DNA of 32,892 nucleotides from UBA1081 sp964443825 (GCA_964443825.1 CAYUEV010000013.1:1-32892); one strand, 5' to 3'; positions 1 to 7,583 are shown, numbered from the stretch's first letter. Notes: a model not told the origin generated them from the letters alone. Made by a program: numbers and translations.

Positions 1-20
1 AATCTCTTGCTCTCCGCCAA

Positions 21-62
21 AGAATCCCTTTAAGCTTTAAGCTAAAAGGGATTCTCTATTTT
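21..62 (+). terminator. Rho-independent terminator of a gene left of the window
   Basis: An 11-bp perfect stem (AGAATCCCTTT at 21-31 with AAAGGGATTCT at 45-55) is followed by CTATTTTTT-like sequence at 56-62. The loop is itself partly self-complementary (AGCTTTAAGCT). The T-run lies on the + side only, so it most likely ends a rightward gene whose body is outside the window. Confidence 0.75.
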
Positions 63-83
63 TAGATCTAGATATTAGATTAT

Positions 84-204
84 GGCGGTTAGCGATTAGA
101 AAAGAGGATAGAATTACAATAATCACCCTCTTAAGCTAAAATGTAATTGCGTCAAAAACTCTAAATTACAGATACCGCCTGCTAATCGCCGTCCGCTAAC
201 CGCC
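84..204. repeat. imperfect inverted repeat overlapping a gene end
   Basis: The left arm GGCGGTTAGCGATTAG (84-99) has its reverse complement split in the right arm: CTAATCG at 182-188 and CGCTAACCGCC at 194-204, with a few extra bases between. Inside are further pairings: AAGAGG (102-107) with CCTCTT (127-132), and AATTACA (112-118 and 164-170) with TGTAATT (142-148). The right arm encodes the last residues of the leftward glycoside-hydrolase-like gene. It could be a small dispersed repeat or the folded 3' end of that transcript. Confidence 0.5.
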
Positions 205-2422
205 GCCGGTCGTTTTTCAAAACAAAGATTTCACTTATCATAATTCCGATTTTAGGTTCTGTTATCTCGAGGTCTAACGCGCCGTTTTCGATAAATCCTT
301 CCGGAATTTCATAAATTCTTCTTTCAAATAACGGCGAAGAGTAAAGTTTTTCCCATTTTAAATCGCGCTCGCCGCCGTATTGAACGCCTTTATAAAGGAT
401 TTTTCCGTTTATTTTTATCGTAAAGTCAGTTACTTTTTCGCTGTAGCGCGGTTTTATATGGAGTATAAGTTTATATTTTTTCCCAAAAAGACCGCCCGTC
501 CTCATCTTAAACGTATAGTGATCGAAAATTTTTAACTGCGACATAGGTATCGAACCATCGTTTATATTTGGTCTGTCGCCTAAAAAATCCATATAGTAGT
601 CTTCGTCTTGCCTTATCCCAAGTTCTTCAATATTGTTTTCTGAAAAAGAAAAATAAAATTCATCTCTTTCAACGCGGTTTCTGTTGATAAGACCGTCGAT
701 AAATTTTTTCCTGTCGCTTTTGTTAAGCGTTTTAGAGTATTCGAGTTTTTTTAAAAGCCAAAGTCTGTCCGTTACGGGATTGTCTATAGTGTCTAAAACC
801 GCCCCGCGTTCCGGGTTATTGGCGAAATACCGCTTTACGTCAAGCTGCATTCCCGCTATATTAAAGAGCTTTTTGCCGATTTCTTCTATTTCCTCTCTTA
901 AGTTTATATAATCCTCGGAATACGGTAAATTTAATTTGTCTATGGCTTTATCTATATTTCCGCTTTTTAGCTCGTCTTTGGCGTCTTCAATAAACGAAAG
1001 TTCCATAACGCGCCTTTTTTTAACTATCGCGTCGCAAACGGCTCTGAAAAGCAGCGCAAGAAAGCGGTAATTTTCTAATAGTTCCGGAGTTTTATCAGAC
1101 GCTTCTCTAAAAAGATTGAGAGTATTTTCTATGTTGGGATTTAAAATGGGGTCGCCCTCTAAATTTAAAGAAAGACCAAAAATTCCATCCGCTATTTTCC
1201 CTACATCGGAATGATAGAAAAACAGTCTTGCGTAGTCGTCTATAGTTTCTTTTAAAGATACGTTCGGGAAAAAGTCGAGATTTCCCCAGACGGCTTTATT
1301 TACGTCGTCGTTTATCCCTTCAGAGTACGTTACTGAACCTATTACGTAGTTTTTTGTAATTTTATGAAGAGTTTCATATTCTAAAGGTCTCGGATTTACG
1401 GGTTCTCTCCCTAAAGTCGAGGCTAAAGAGTAGTGAAAATCACCTTTTCCGTAATGGACTGGGTAGTCGCACCTTATGTTGTGAGTAATATCCGGGTAAA
1501 ATCTTACGGGATACTCTTTAGGCAGGCGTTTTCTTAAATCATATAAAGGTATAGCGGCGTTAGGCCCCGTTATAACGCCGTCTATTTCTCCGGGGCGCTT
1601 TTCCATCTCGTCTATAAACTCGTCTCCCCATGAGTCGTAATTATGAGGCGATTGAGCCGAGGGGAAAACTTTAATATCGGGATGAATTTTCTTAATTTCC
1701 CTAGACGCGGCTTTTGTTCTTTTTAAAAATTCTCTCGCGGGAAGTTCCCCGGGATCGCCTCCGGGAGGGAAAAAAATATGAGCGTTCGGAATCTCTTTGA
1801 AAAATTCGGTTATTTCCTTTACGTTCTCTTCCAACGGCATATCGTCGTAAGGATACCAAAACGAAACGTCAGCCCCTAAGTAGTCGGCGGCTTTCGAGCA
1901 TTCCCTGGCGAAATCAAGACGACTGAATTTCATAAGCGCGTTTTTTTCCTCGCGCACTATCGTATTCTCAAATGTGTTTGAGCCAAAATACATAAGCTCT
2001 TTAACGTAATCAAAGTAAAATTCCGGCGTCCACGCTTCATACGTGTTCGAAACGGTTCTATAGCCTATCTGATGACCTCTTACCTCCATAAAAGGGGAGT
2101 ATTTCCCGTTTATGTTTTTTATGAGGACAATCTCGTTGTTTTTGTATTCTGTTTTTCTTAAAAACATGCCTATGGCGTAAATAAAACCTCTTATGCCGGA
2201 AGCTTTAAAAGTAATATCGGAATCGGAAACGGCGATTTCATATCGGTCTTTAGACAATGAAGAATCCGTTTCAAATATGACGTCGCCGTCGTCTGAAAAC
2301 TTTAAATTTTTCCCCGCCCGTTTTAATATTTCGGCGCTAAAAATATTTGCCGCCTTAATTTCGTCGTCTGTTTTCGCTTTAATTAAATTTATATTTACTT
2401 TAGTCACCGTTTTCTCCCGCAT
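182..2422 (-). CDS. glycoside-hydrolase-like protein, family uncertain (GH67/GH20-type fold suspected)
   Basis: This 746-residue protein has no signal peptide or membrane segment, so it is probably cytoplasmic. The first ~110 residues look like the small alpha/beta domain that precedes the TIM barrel in GH67 and GH20 enzymes (a stretch reading FKASGIRGFIYAIGMFLR near 72-90). The barrel follows: MEVRGHQIGYR near 112, a Trp/Tyr/Asp-rich segment (FWYPYDDMP) near 188, FFPPGGDPGELP near 215, and VTYSEGINDD near 363. The C-terminal ~120 residues look beta-rich, perhaps a carbohydrate-binding-like domain. I cannot name a substrate or the catalytic acids. The ATG overlaps the trmB stop by one base (TAATG), which implies translational coupling and co-transcription from the trmB promoter. 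The last residues (RRRLADGD) come from the inverted repeat at 84-204. The family assignment is inference from sequence feel only. Confidence 0.6.
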   Translation of the reverse strand: MREKTVTKVNINLIKAKTDDEIKAANIFSAEILKRAGKNLKFSDDGDVIFETDSSLSKDRYEIAVSDSDITFKASGIRGFIYAIGMFLRKTEYKNNEIVLIKNINGKYSPFMEVRGHQIGYRTVSNTYEAWTPEFYFDYVKELMYFGSNTFENTIVREEKNALMKFSRLDFARECSKAADYLGADVSFWYPYDDMPLEENVKEITEFFKEIPNAHIFFPPGGDPGELPAREFLKRTKAASREIKKIHPDIKVFPSAQSPHNYDSWGDEFIDEMEKRPGEIDGVITGPNAAIPLYDLRKRLPKEYPVRFYPDITHNIRCDYPVHYGKGDFHYSLASTLGREPVNPRPLEYETLHKITKNYVIGSVTYSEGINDDVNKAVWGNLDFFPNVSLKETIDDYARLFFYHSDVGKIADGIFGLSLNLEGDPILNPNIENTLNLFREASDKTPELLENYRFLALLFRAVCDAIVKKRRVMELSFIEDAKDELKSGNIDKAIDKLNLPYSEDYINLREEIEEIGKKLFNIAGMQLDVKRYFANNPERGAVLDTIDNPVTDRLWLLKKLEYSKTLNKSDRKKFIDGLINRNRVERDEFYFSFSENNIEELGIRQDEDYYMDFLGDRPNINDGSIPMSQLKIFDHYTFKMRTGGLFGKKYKLILHIKPRYSEKVTDFTIKINGKILYKGVQYGGERDLKWEKLYSSPLFERRIYEIPEGFIENGALDLEITEPKIGIMISEIFVLKNDRRRLADGD

Positions 2423-3093
2423 TATTTTAGATACGCCGTAAGAGCGTAGATCTTAAGACCCGAACTTACAAATTTTTCCTCATATTCCGTCATAATATTA
2501 TCTTTATTCTTGTCTTTATGAAGGTCGAGAGTCACGTTTTCGAGTATAAAACCGTTTTTTGAAAAATTTTCTATAGAATAGGCAAAAAATTCCGGGTTAT
2601 CTGTTTTTTGATAAATTTTAGCTCCGGGCGACATAATCTCTTTATATATATCCAAAAACCGCTCGCTAGTAAGGCGGTGACTTTCATATTTCTTTTTAGG
2701 GTACGGACAGGAAAAATTTAAAAAAACAGCGTCTACGGAATTTTTTCCTATATATTTAGTAAGATATTCCGCTCTCGTTTCAATAAAATATACGTTTTTA
2801 AGTTTAGCTTCTTTCGCCGTCCTGCACGCCGCGTAAATTACGTTAGGGTTTACTTCGACCGCTAAAAAATTTTTATCGGGGCGTCTTTTTGCCGCCTCGG
2901 TTATAAACCTTCCTTTTCCCGAACCAATTTCAAGTAAAACCGGATTGTCGTTTTTAAATATTTTTTTAAAGTCGAGATATTCTTTTTCTAAAACGGACGT
3001 TCTGTAATCAGGGTCGGAAGGCCTTAAAACGGTAAGATAATCCGATACGGACATAAGCTTTTCCGAGAGATTTTTCTTTTTTCTCATTCTCAA
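2422..3093 (-). CDS. trmB: tRNA (guanine-N7-)-methyltransferase TrmB
   Basis: TrmB methylates G46 in the variable loop of tRNAs using S-adenosylmethionine. The SAM-binding motif LEIGSGKGRF is clear near residue 55, followed by the acidic motif LAVEVNPN. The family signature usually reads about FSDPWPKKRHxKRRLT; here it is FSCPYPKKKYESHRLT near 128, with Asp to Cys and Trp to Tyr. Length (223 aa) is normal. Start choice: a GTG at 3102 is the longest option, but the predicted transcription start lies only ~2 nt before it. TTG at 3093 gives the typical N-terminus MRMRKKK and has a Shine-Dalgarno-like GGTGA five bases upstream; ATG at 3087 is a third option. It is the first gene of a two-gene leftward unit. 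Confidence 0.9.
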   Translation of the reverse strand: MRMRKKKNLSEKLMSVSDYLTVLRPSDPDYRTSVLEKEYLDFKKIFKNDNPVLLEIGSGKGRFITEAAKRRPDKNFLAVEVNPNVIYAACRTAKEAKLKNVYFIETRAEYLTKYIGKNSVDAVFLNFSCPYPKKKYESHRLTSERFLDIYKEIMSPGAKIYQKTDNPEFFAYSIENFSKNGFILENVTLDLHKDKNKDNIMTEYEEKFVSSGLKIYALTAYLK

Positions 3094-3110
3094 CGCGATC
3101 ACCGCGAGAT

Positions 3111-3139
3111 ATTATAACTTTTATCGCGTTTTCGGTCAA
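3111..3139 (-). promoter_or_regulatory. sigma-A-type promoter for trmB
   Basis: On the minus strand TTGACC (3139-3134) and TATAAT (3116-3111) are separated by exactly 17 bp. The expected transcription start is near 3104, which argues against the upstream GTG as the trmB start. Confidence 0.7.
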
Positions 3140-3222
3140 TAGATAAGCGACAGGCGTCGTATATTTGTAAAAATACATAAAATGATATATTGCTTTATGT
3201 ATGATTTTAACAAAAATGCCCA

Positions 3223-3251
3223 TTGACAAAATTAAGCGCTAAAAGTAAAAT
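3223..3251 (+). promoter_or_regulatory. sigma-A-type promoter for gdhA
   Basis: A consensus TTGACA (3223-3228) lies 17 bp before TAAAAT (3246-3251). The start codon at 3305 is about 47 nt downstream of the expected transcription start, with AAAGGA (3288-3293) as the ribosome-binding site. Confidence 0.7.
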
Positions 3252-3304
3252 TTATACTTGATGTGGCAAAAGTTATTTGGAACATTTAAAAGGAACTGAT
3301 TGTT

Positions 3305-4651
3305 ATGGAATTTAAAAACGAATACCTTAGAGGACTTATGGAAAGGGTAGTTAGACGCAACCCCGGCGAAAAAGAATTTCATCAAGCCGTAAGAGAAGTT
3401 CTCGAATCGCTTGAACCCGTTGTTGAGAGGCGACCCGAATACATTGAAAAAGGCGTTTTAGAGTCTATAGTAGAACCTGAAAGGATTATAAAATTCAGAG
3501 TCCCGTGGGTTGACGACGCCGGTAACGTTCGGGTAAACAGGGGCTTCCGCGTACAGTTTAACAGCGCTATTGGTCCTTATAAAGGCGGACTTCGTTTTCA
3601 TCCTTCCGTCTATGAGGGAATTATTAAATTTTTAGGTTTTGAGCAAATATTCAAAAACTCCTTAACGGGTCTTCCCATAGGCGGCGGCAAAGGCGGCTCC
3701 GACTTTGACCCCAAAGGCAAATCCGATATGGAAGTTATGCGTTTTTGCCAGAGTTTCATGACGGAATTAGCTAAGCATATAGGTTCTTATACCGACATTC
3801 CCGCGGGCGATATGGGCGTAGGCGCGAGAGAAATAGGCTTTCTTTTCGGTCAGTATAAGAGAATCAACAACACGTTCTCAGGCGTTTTAACGGGCAAAGG
3901 TCTTGAATACGGCGGCTCTTTGGCGAGAACGGAAGCCACGGGTTTCGGTCTTTGCTACTTTACGGAGGCTATGTTAAACGACCACAACGACTCCTTTAAG
4001 AACAAGACCGTCGTCGTATCGGGTTCGGGAAACGTCGCTATTTACGCCACTCAAAAGGCTACCGAGTTAGGCGGCAAGGTCGTCGCCCTTTCAGATTCCA
4101 ACGGCTATATTTACGATAAAAACGGAATAGATCTCGATCTTGTAAAACAGATTAAGGAAGTCGAGAGAAAGAGAATCAAAGAATACGTAAACGTTCATCC
4201 CGACGCGGAGTATCACGACGGCTGCCGCGACATATGGACTGTAAAGTGCGATATAGCTCTTCCCTGCGCCACTCAAAACGAACTTGACGGCGTGTCCGCT
4301 TCCATCCTCATTAAAAACGGCGTTAAAGCCGTCGCCGAAGGCGCTAATATGCCTTCGACCCCCGAAGCTATAGAAGAATTTCTCGCGAACGGCGTTCTCT
4401 TTGGACCCGCCAAAGCCGCTAACGCGGGCGGCGTGGCCACGTCGGCGCTTGAAATGAGTCAGAACTCAATAAGAGGCTCTTGGACTTTTGAAGAAGTCGA
4501 CGGAAAACTTAGGGAAATCATGAACAACATTTACAATAACGCTTCTTCAGCGGCGGATGAATACAACCTTCACGGCAATCTCGTCGCCGGCGCCAATATC
4601 GCGGGCTTTACAAAAGTCGCGAACGCTATGCTTGAACAGGGCGTCGTGTAA
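3305..4651 (+). CDS. gdhA: NADP-type glutamate dehydrogenase
   Basis: This enzyme reversibly aminates 2-oxoglutarate to glutamate and is a main ammonium-assimilation route in gut Clostridia. At 448 residues it matches the hexameric short (about 50 kDa) class. The substrate region PYKGGLRFHP is at 91-100, the glycine-rich PIGGGKGGSDFDP holds the catalytic Lys at 129, and PAGDMGVGAREIG (from 166) carries the catalytic Asp169. The Rossmann motif VVSGSGNVA is near 237-245. NADP preference is inferred from the class, not from a residue I can prove. It is monocistronic: its own promoter is upstream and a hairpin follows within 30 bp. AAAGGA about 11 bases upstream supports the ATG. Confidence 0.95.
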   Translation: MEFKNEYLRGLMERVVRRNPGEKEFHQAVREVLESLEPVVERRPEYIEKGVLESIVEPERIIKFRVPWVDDAGNVRVNRGFRVQFNSAIGPYKGGLRFHPSVYEGIIKFLGFEQIFKNSLTGLPIGGGKGGSDFDPKGKSDMEVMRFCQSFMTELAKHIGSYTDIPAGDMGVGAREIGFLFGQYKRINNTFSGVLTGKGLEYGGSLARTEATGFGLCYFTEAMLNDHNDSFKNKTVVVSGSGNVAIYATQKATELGGKVVALSDSNGYIYDKNGIDLDLVKQIKEVERKRIKEYVNVHPDAEYHDGCRDIWTVKCDIALPCATQNELDGVSASILIKNGVKAVAEGANMPSTPEAIEEFLANGVLFGPAKAANAGGVATSALEMSQNSIRGSWTFEEVDGKLREIMNNIYNNASSAADEYNLHGNLVAGANIAGFTKVANAMLEQGVV

Positions 4652-4675
4652 TTTCAATTTTAAAAATATTTAAAG

Positions 4676-4706
4676 AGCCGGCGATTTTGCGTCGGCTATT
4701 TCTAAA
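4676..4706. terminator. probable bidirectional terminator between convergent gdhA and the histidine kinase
   Basis: AGCCGGCG (4676-4683) pairs with CGTCGGCT (4690-4697) in an 8-bp stem with one G-U and a six-base loop. On both sides the flanks are T-rich in the outgoing direction but interrupted, so termination may be moderate. It sits between the two convergent stop codons. Confidence 0.55.
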
Positions 4707-5939
4707 TCAATTTTTAAATTCCACAATAAATTTTATCCACTTGCCTTCTTCGCCCTCGACGTAAATTTTCCCCTTGTGCGTTTCGACTATCGTCTTGGCT
4801 ATAGACAACCCTAAGCCGTATCCGCCCGTTTCTTTAGAACGAGATTGGTCGCTTCTGTAAAATCTATTAAAAATCTTGTCTTTTTCGCTGTCTTTTATAC
4901 CGTTCCCCGTATTGTAGACGCTTAATATTTTCCTGTTCCCGGTTGATTTTAATGAAACTTCGACTACTCCGTTTTTATCTGAATGTTTAATGGCGTTGTC
5001 TATTAAAATTGAGATTAAGTGCTTTATAGCGTCCTCGTTCCCGGTAAAACTTATGTTTTCGTCAATATCCTCTTTAAGTTCCCTGTGATTTTCAAACGCC
5101 GTGCATTCGAATTCGAGCGTCTTGTTTAACACCGCGCCGCTTAAATCAAAAGTCTTCATCGGAAGGCTGTCTTTAATCTCGTCAAGTTTCGCGAGGTCGA
5201 GTAAATCATAAACAAGATCCGTCATTAAAGCCGACTGATTTTTTATATTTTTGAGCCAAATATTTTCGCCTATTTCCGTTTCCAAAACGTCGGCGTTCGC
5301 GGATATTACCGCCAAAGGCGTTTTAAGCTCGTGACTCGCGTCCGAGATAAATCTTTTTTGGTTGTCGAACGACACCTCTACCGGTTTTATCGCCCATTTT
5401 GAAAGATAATACGAAAATATAAACACAAATATTACGCTAAATAGAATCACAAAAATCGAAACTTTAACCAGACTGTGAAAAAGGCTTAAATCGCCTGAAA
5501 CATCGACGGCTGTTACAATAATATTAAGCCCGTCGCTCGTGACGTCGTACATCATATTATTATAAGTCCCTTTTTCTTTGCCGGTTTCGAGAAGACGCTC
5601 CGCTATATAAAATATTTCGTTAGACGAATATATGTCGCTCATATTAGTCGTCATAAAAGGCGAGCTGGTGTTTTTATTTAATCTCACATAAATAAACGGC
5701 GCATTTTCGGGGACGCTTGAAATTGAGGGAATCGAGTCGCCGTCATTGATAAGCGGAGAACTGAAATCGTAAATAAAGCCTCGTCTTGCGCGTATTTCAT
5801 TTAAATTATCGCGACCCGTCGTGTAAATCGACATGTAAACGCATAAGTTCAAAAAACCCAATATGAGTATCAGAACAAGCGATATGGCGGCTAACGTAAT
5901 AGCGGTGAATTTATAACGCGTCTTTTTTATCATATCCAT
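4707..5939 (-). CDS. membrane sensor histidine kinase (two-component system)
   Basis: This 410-residue kinase pairs with the response regulator directly upstream. Two membrane helices (about 12-38 and 157-180) enclose an extracellular sensor of ~120 residues with no domain I recognise. The dimerisation box FISDASHELKTPLAV has the phospho-accepting His203. The ATPase domain shows the N-box ILIDNAIKHS (Asn315), a G1 box reading YNTGNGI (343-348), the F-box IFNRFYRSD and the G2 box GGYGLGLSIAK. The first Asp of the usual DxGxG is Asn here, a variant also found in other Firmicute kinases as far as I recall. GGAGG eight bases before the ATG supports the start. The signal sensed is unknown, and no target gene is next to the pair. 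Confidence 0.9.
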   Translation of the reverse strand: MDMIKKTRYKFTAITLAAISLVLILILGFLNLCVYMSIYTTGRDNLNEIRARRGFIYDFSSPLINDGDSIPSISSVPENAPFIYVRLNKNTSSPFMTTNMSDIYSSNEIFYIAERLLETGKEKGTYNNMMYDVTSDGLNIIVTAVDVSGDLSLFHSLVKVSIFVILFSVIFVFIFSYYLSKWAIKPVEVSFDNQKRFISDASHELKTPLAVISANADVLETEIGENIWLKNIKNQSALMTDLVYDLLDLAKLDEIKDSLPMKTFDLSGAVLNKTLEFECTAFENHRELKEDIDENISFTGNEDAIKHLISILIDNAIKHSDKNGVVEVSLKSTGNRKILSVYNTGNGIKDSEKDKIFNRFYRSDQSRSKETGGYGLGLSIAKTIVETHKGKIYVEGEEGKWIKFIVEFKN

Positions 5940-5984
5940 AAAAACCGCCTCCGTTTACATTTTATTAAAGTATCGCTTTTAATT

Positions 5985-6671
5985 TTATTTTACTCCGTTT
6001 TCGGGAAATTCAAGATAATATCCAACGCCTCTCGACGCTTTTATTTGCACTTTTGATTTTATGGCGCTTAGTTTCTTTCTTAAAAACGACACGTAAACCT
6101 CAATGCTATTGTACTCCGCTTCGCTGTCGTATCCCCAGATTTTATCCATAAACTCATCTTTGGAAATAATAATTTTCGGCGAGTAAAGGAGCATTTGCAT
6201 AATTTTAAATTCTTTCGCGCCGAGTTTTACGCTATTGCCGCCGGACGTCAATTCATATGTGCTTTGATTCAACACAATATCGCCGAATTTAAGTTCGTCG
6301 GGCGGAATTTCACCTTTTCTCCTTGTCAACGCTCTTACTCTGGCTAAAAGTTCACCTTTATTGAAAGGTTTTGTTAAGTAGTCGTCCGCGCCTAAATCCA
6401 ACCCCTTTATCTTATCGTTTACCTCGGTTCTCGCCGTTAAAAGCATGACGGGCGTGCTTAAACCCTCCGCCCTTATTCTTTTTAAAACGTCGAGTCCGTT
6501 CATTTTAGGGAGCATAATATCAAGAAGAATCAAATCATAAATCCCCGAAAGCGCGTAATCAAGCCCGTCCGCGCCGTCGTAAACCTGGTCGGTAAAATAC
6601 TGTTCTTTTTTAAGTATCGCCGCGATGGCGTCCGCCAGGGAAACTTCGTCCTCAACTATAAGTATCCGCAT
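5985..6671 (-). CDS. OmpR/PhoB-family response regulator
   Basis: The 228-residue protein has a receiver domain (1-~118) and a winged-helix DNA-binding domain (~128-225). Receiver residues are all in place: acidic EDE at 7-9, phospho-acceptor Asp51 (LLDIMLPKMNG), Thr79 (LLTART) and Lys101 (LTKPF). The C-terminal half carries the OmpR-type pattern (LGAKEFKIMQMLL, WGYDSEAEYNSIEVYVSFLRKKL, GVGYYLEF). It is the first gene of the pair; the kinase follows after 45 bp. AAGGTG seven bases upstream is the ribosome-binding site and a good promoter lies at 6717-6745. Confidence 0.93.
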   Translation of the reverse strand: MRILIVEDEVSLADAIAAILKKEQYFTDQVYDGADGLDYALSGIYDLILLDIMLPKMNGLDVLKRIRAEGLSTPVMLLTARTEVNDKIKGLDLGADDYLTKPFNKGELLARVRALTRRKGEIPPDELKFGDIVLNQSTYELTSGGNSVKLGAKEFKIMQMLLYSPKIIISKDEFMDKIWGYDSEAEYNSIEVYVSFLRKKLSAIKSKVQIKASRGVGYYLEFPENGVK

Positions 6672-6716
6672 AAAATCACCTTATACCGTAATCTAAAAAT
6701 ATTTTAAATTTCTTAT

Positions 6717-6745
6717 ATTATAGTATATCGTTATTGTTAAATCAA
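6717..6745 (-). promoter_or_regulatory. promoter for the two-component operon
   Basis: On the minus strand TTGATT (6745-6740) and TATAAT (6722-6717) are 17 bp apart, giving a leader of about 40 nt before the response-regulator ATG at 6671. Confidence 0.65.
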
Positions 6746-6784
6746 GATTGAAACAAGAGCTATTCGACTGATTAAAAGCCAAAT

Positions 6785-6815
6785 AAAAAACCAAAACGCG
6801 GTCAAAATGATCGCG
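6785..6815 (-). terminator. Rho-independent terminator closing the 6822-6956 element
   Basis: CGCGGTCA (6797-6804) pairs with TGATCGCG (6808-6815), 8 bp with one G-U and an AAA loop. In the leftward direction the stem is followed by TTTTGGTTTTTT. It is nearly the same hairpin as the one at 6996-7014. No gene stops just before it, so some leftward transcript other than the XRE gene should end here. Confidence 0.7.
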
Positions 6816-6821
6816 CTTCGG

Positions 6822-6956
6822 TTAAGAGGTAACATATATAATCGCCATGAGACGGTGAATTTAGCCTGTCCTTTTTATGCGTTTCAGTTGCAATGGTCAG
6901 GACAGCTGACCCTTGTGGATGCATCTTACGACAATAATATATTAAACTTCCCTTAA
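6822..6956 (-). ncRNA. candidate structured RNA or small dispersed element, about 135 nt
   Basis: The stretch lies between two leftward terminators, in a 361-bp space without a recognisable gene. Read leftward, UUAAGGG (6956-6950) can pair with CUCUUAA (6828-6822), closing the element with 7 bp (one G-U). Inside, GGTCAG/CTGACC form a hairpin with a CTGTC loop, and CTGTCC can instead pair with GGACAG about 35 nt downstream, so two folds compete. A 40-codon ORF from ATG 6924 to TGA 6802 runs through it, but it ends inside the terminator and has no close ribosome-binding site. I cannot assign it to a known RNA family. No strong promoter is visible. Confidence 0.35.
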
Positions 6957-6980
6957 AAATAACTTGAAAAATAGAGTTTT

Positions 6981-7014
6981 AAAAAAAATTAAAAACGCGG
7001 TCAAACCGACCGCG
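6981..7014 (-). terminator. Rho-independent terminator of the XRE regulator gene
   Basis: CGCGGTC (6996-7002) pairs perfectly with GACCGCG (7008-7014) around an AAACC loop. Leftward it is followed by TTTTTAATTTTTTTT. It starts 19 bp after the stop codon at 7033. Confidence 0.88.
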
Positions 7015-7032
7015 CCTTTAAACTAAACCATC

Positions 7033-7467
7033 TCAAAATGATTTCAAAAGACTCTTTACGTCTTCAGTCGACAACGAATCGTCATCCGTCGAGTTGTTCT
7101 TGAGTTCAATCTCTCTGCGCGCCGTTTCCACGGCTTTGTTTACAGCGGCTTCTTCGTTTTTGCAACGAGTGTACTCCATCTCAAGAATAGTCGCCACTGT
7201 GTGAAGACCCTTCTCGTCAAGGTTAACCATTTTAATGATAAGGTCTTTAGCGCCTTCGGTGACTCTCGCGGGATAAATGCCGTTAATGAGCTTGATGTCA
7301 AGAGCGTTGCACATTTTGCAGACAGTGGAGAAAGAGGTTCCGCCCACGCCGTTTTTAATAGAGCTTACTATGGTAGTCTGGGGAATACCTAACTCCTCGG
7401 AAAACGCTCTTGTGCTTCCGTACTTTGATTTGATGCTTTTTTTAATGAGCATTGACAGTTCATCCAT
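7033..7467 (-). CDS. XRE-family helix-turn-helix regulator
   Basis: This 144-residue protein has an N-terminal Cro/C1-type helix-turn-helix (about 1-62): STRAFSEELGIPQTTIVSSIKNG is the recognisable core, with VCKMCNALDIKL as the last helix. The rest is charged and helical and ends in an acidic, Ser-rich tail; no sensor or enzymatic domain is visible. It resembles the short clostridial XRE proteins that repress local or their own promoters. GGGGG about eight bases before the ATG is the ribosome-binding site. It has its own terminator; an imperfect palindrome lies upstream at 7522-7538. Target genes are unknown. Confidence 0.85.
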   Translation of the reverse strand: MDELSMLIKKSIKSKYGSTRAFSEELGIPQTTIVSSIKNGVGGTSFSTVCKMCNALDIKLINGIYPARVTEGAKDLIIKMVNLDEKGLHTVATILEMEYTRCKNEEAAVNKAVETARREIELKNNSTDDDSLSTEDVKSLLKSF

Positions 7468-7521
7468 TTTTATTACCCCCGTAATTTATTGTATTAGATG
7501 AAAGATAAATTATTGACATAA

Positions 7522-7538
7522 CTTTTGTGTTTACAAAG
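7522..7538. promoter_or_regulatory. imperfect palindrome, possible operator of the XRE gene
   Basis: CTTTTGTGTTTACAAAG is an inverted repeat with one extra base in the left arm, 55 bp upstream of the XRE start codon. The 116-bp gap between the XRE gene and the GH38 stop shows no good promoter or terminator for either. Confidence 0.3.
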
Positions 7539-7583
7539 CGTTAATTTTTTAACATACCTCCTTTTATTTAGTTTTTATTTCAT

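Noticed and set aside
3008..3229. Leftward 73-codon ORF upstream of trmB
   Set aside because: It overlaps the trmB promoter and the start of trmB in another frame and shows no family features.
6822..6956. Signal recognition particle RNA, tmRNA or 6S RNA
   Set aside because: None of the conserved cores of these RNAs, such as the SRP GGAAGCAGCC-type loop or a tmRNA tag frame, is present.
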